Positions 22,941-23,139 of a DNA stretch of 23,139 nt are shown here, piece after piece. The position numbers were made by a program, and so were the translations under genes. Numbering within the stretch: position 1 is the first letter of the stretch; each line of letters opens with the position of its first letter. The notes below the pieces were generated by a model. The model saw only the letters and a program-made list of their open reading frames with translations, had not been told where the DNA came from and searched no databases. Source of the DNA: JBLNCE01 sp050260415 (GTDB taxonomy: Bacteria; Bacillota; UBA4882; JAAYXC01); contig JBLNCE010000011.1 in the NCBI GenBank assembly GCA_050260415.1, positions 1 through 23,139 of the forward strand. Reading direction: 5' to 3'.

Positions 22941-23139
22941 CTATTGACCCCTTTTGACATAGCGTACGAACCGGCCACGGCGCATTGTCGGGACCAGGAT
23001 TCCTTCCTCTTCAAGATCCTGCAACAGGCGGTAGGCCTGCGTGCTGTTGATCCTGCAAAGCGATGCCGCCTCGCTCCTGGATATACTGCCGTGTTTGTCC
23101 ACGAATTGAAGAATCATCTGCCTTTGCTGTATTGCCTCG
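22941..23139 (-). CDS. C-terminus of a winged-helix protein (partial, runs off window)
   Basis: An open frame enters from the right window edge and encodes 65 residues ending in TAG at 22941-22943. The visible part, ILQFVDKHGSISRSEAASLC and STQAYRLLQDLEEEGILVP followed by RGRFVRYV, is a winged helix-turn-helix ending in a beta wing. Such a domain closes AlbA_2/ATP-binding regulators and some restriction-linked proteins; the rest of the protein is needed to decide. It lies directly upstream of the methylase remnant on the same strand, 80 bases from its start, so the two were probably one accessory locus. Confidence 0.7.
   Translation of the reverse strand, partial: EAIQQRQMILQFVDKHGSISRSEAASLCRINSTQAYRLLQDLEEEGILVPTMRRGRFVRYVKRGQ

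Overview
The window is a high-GC bacterial chromosomal segment, probably from an anaerobic member of the Bacillota. The evidence is a PdaB-type (sporulation-associated) polysaccharide deacetylase, a possible Spo0A box, cobalamin salvage genes under a B12 riboswitch, and two corrinoid-methyltransferase-like URO-D proteins next to a PocR/AraC regulator. Both solute-binding proteins have Sec signal peptides without a lipobox cysteine, which is unusual for a monoderm and may hint at a diderm lineage. The taxonomic placement is an inference only.

Layout. 1-3100: two tandem 58-residue Cys-containing proteins (minus strand), an asparagine synthetase (plus), an AT-rich gap and a lone receiver-domain protein closed by a strong hairpin. 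3347-7108: a PdaB-like deacetylase, then a cobalamin riboswitch with terminator controlling btuF-like, cobT and cobU. 7109-7851: no convincing gene, but a ~655-base element bounded by a perfect 23-bp inverted repeat and packed with helices, best read as a large structured non-coding RNA on the plus strand. 7852-9036: a GT4 glycogen-synthase-like glycosyltransferase.

9061-17232 (minus strand) is a LacI-controlled catabolic operon: lacI, sugar-type solute-binding protein, two permeases, a remnant of a second M14 peptidase gene, an FAD-dependent oxidoreductase and an intact M14-type metallopeptidase-like protein. A good promoter and four LacI-type operators lie upstream of lacI; there is no ATPase gene. 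17248-19844 holds two diverged URO-D-like genes (minus), separated by a long imperfect hairpin region. They are followed by a divergent PocR-AraC regulator (20163-21056) with a consensus promoter and a heptamer-repeat leader.

21057-23139 is a decaying accessory segment: a DUF1156-type DNA methylase broken into three frames with its catalytic part missing, preceded on its strand by 13-bp direct repeats and the C-terminus of a winged-helix protein that runs off the window. The genes with clear functions form three working modules: B12 capture and assembly, import and breakdown of an unknown glycan or glycoconjugate, and probable corrinoid-linked C1 chemistry. The most interesting unexplained item is the structured element at 7159-7813.
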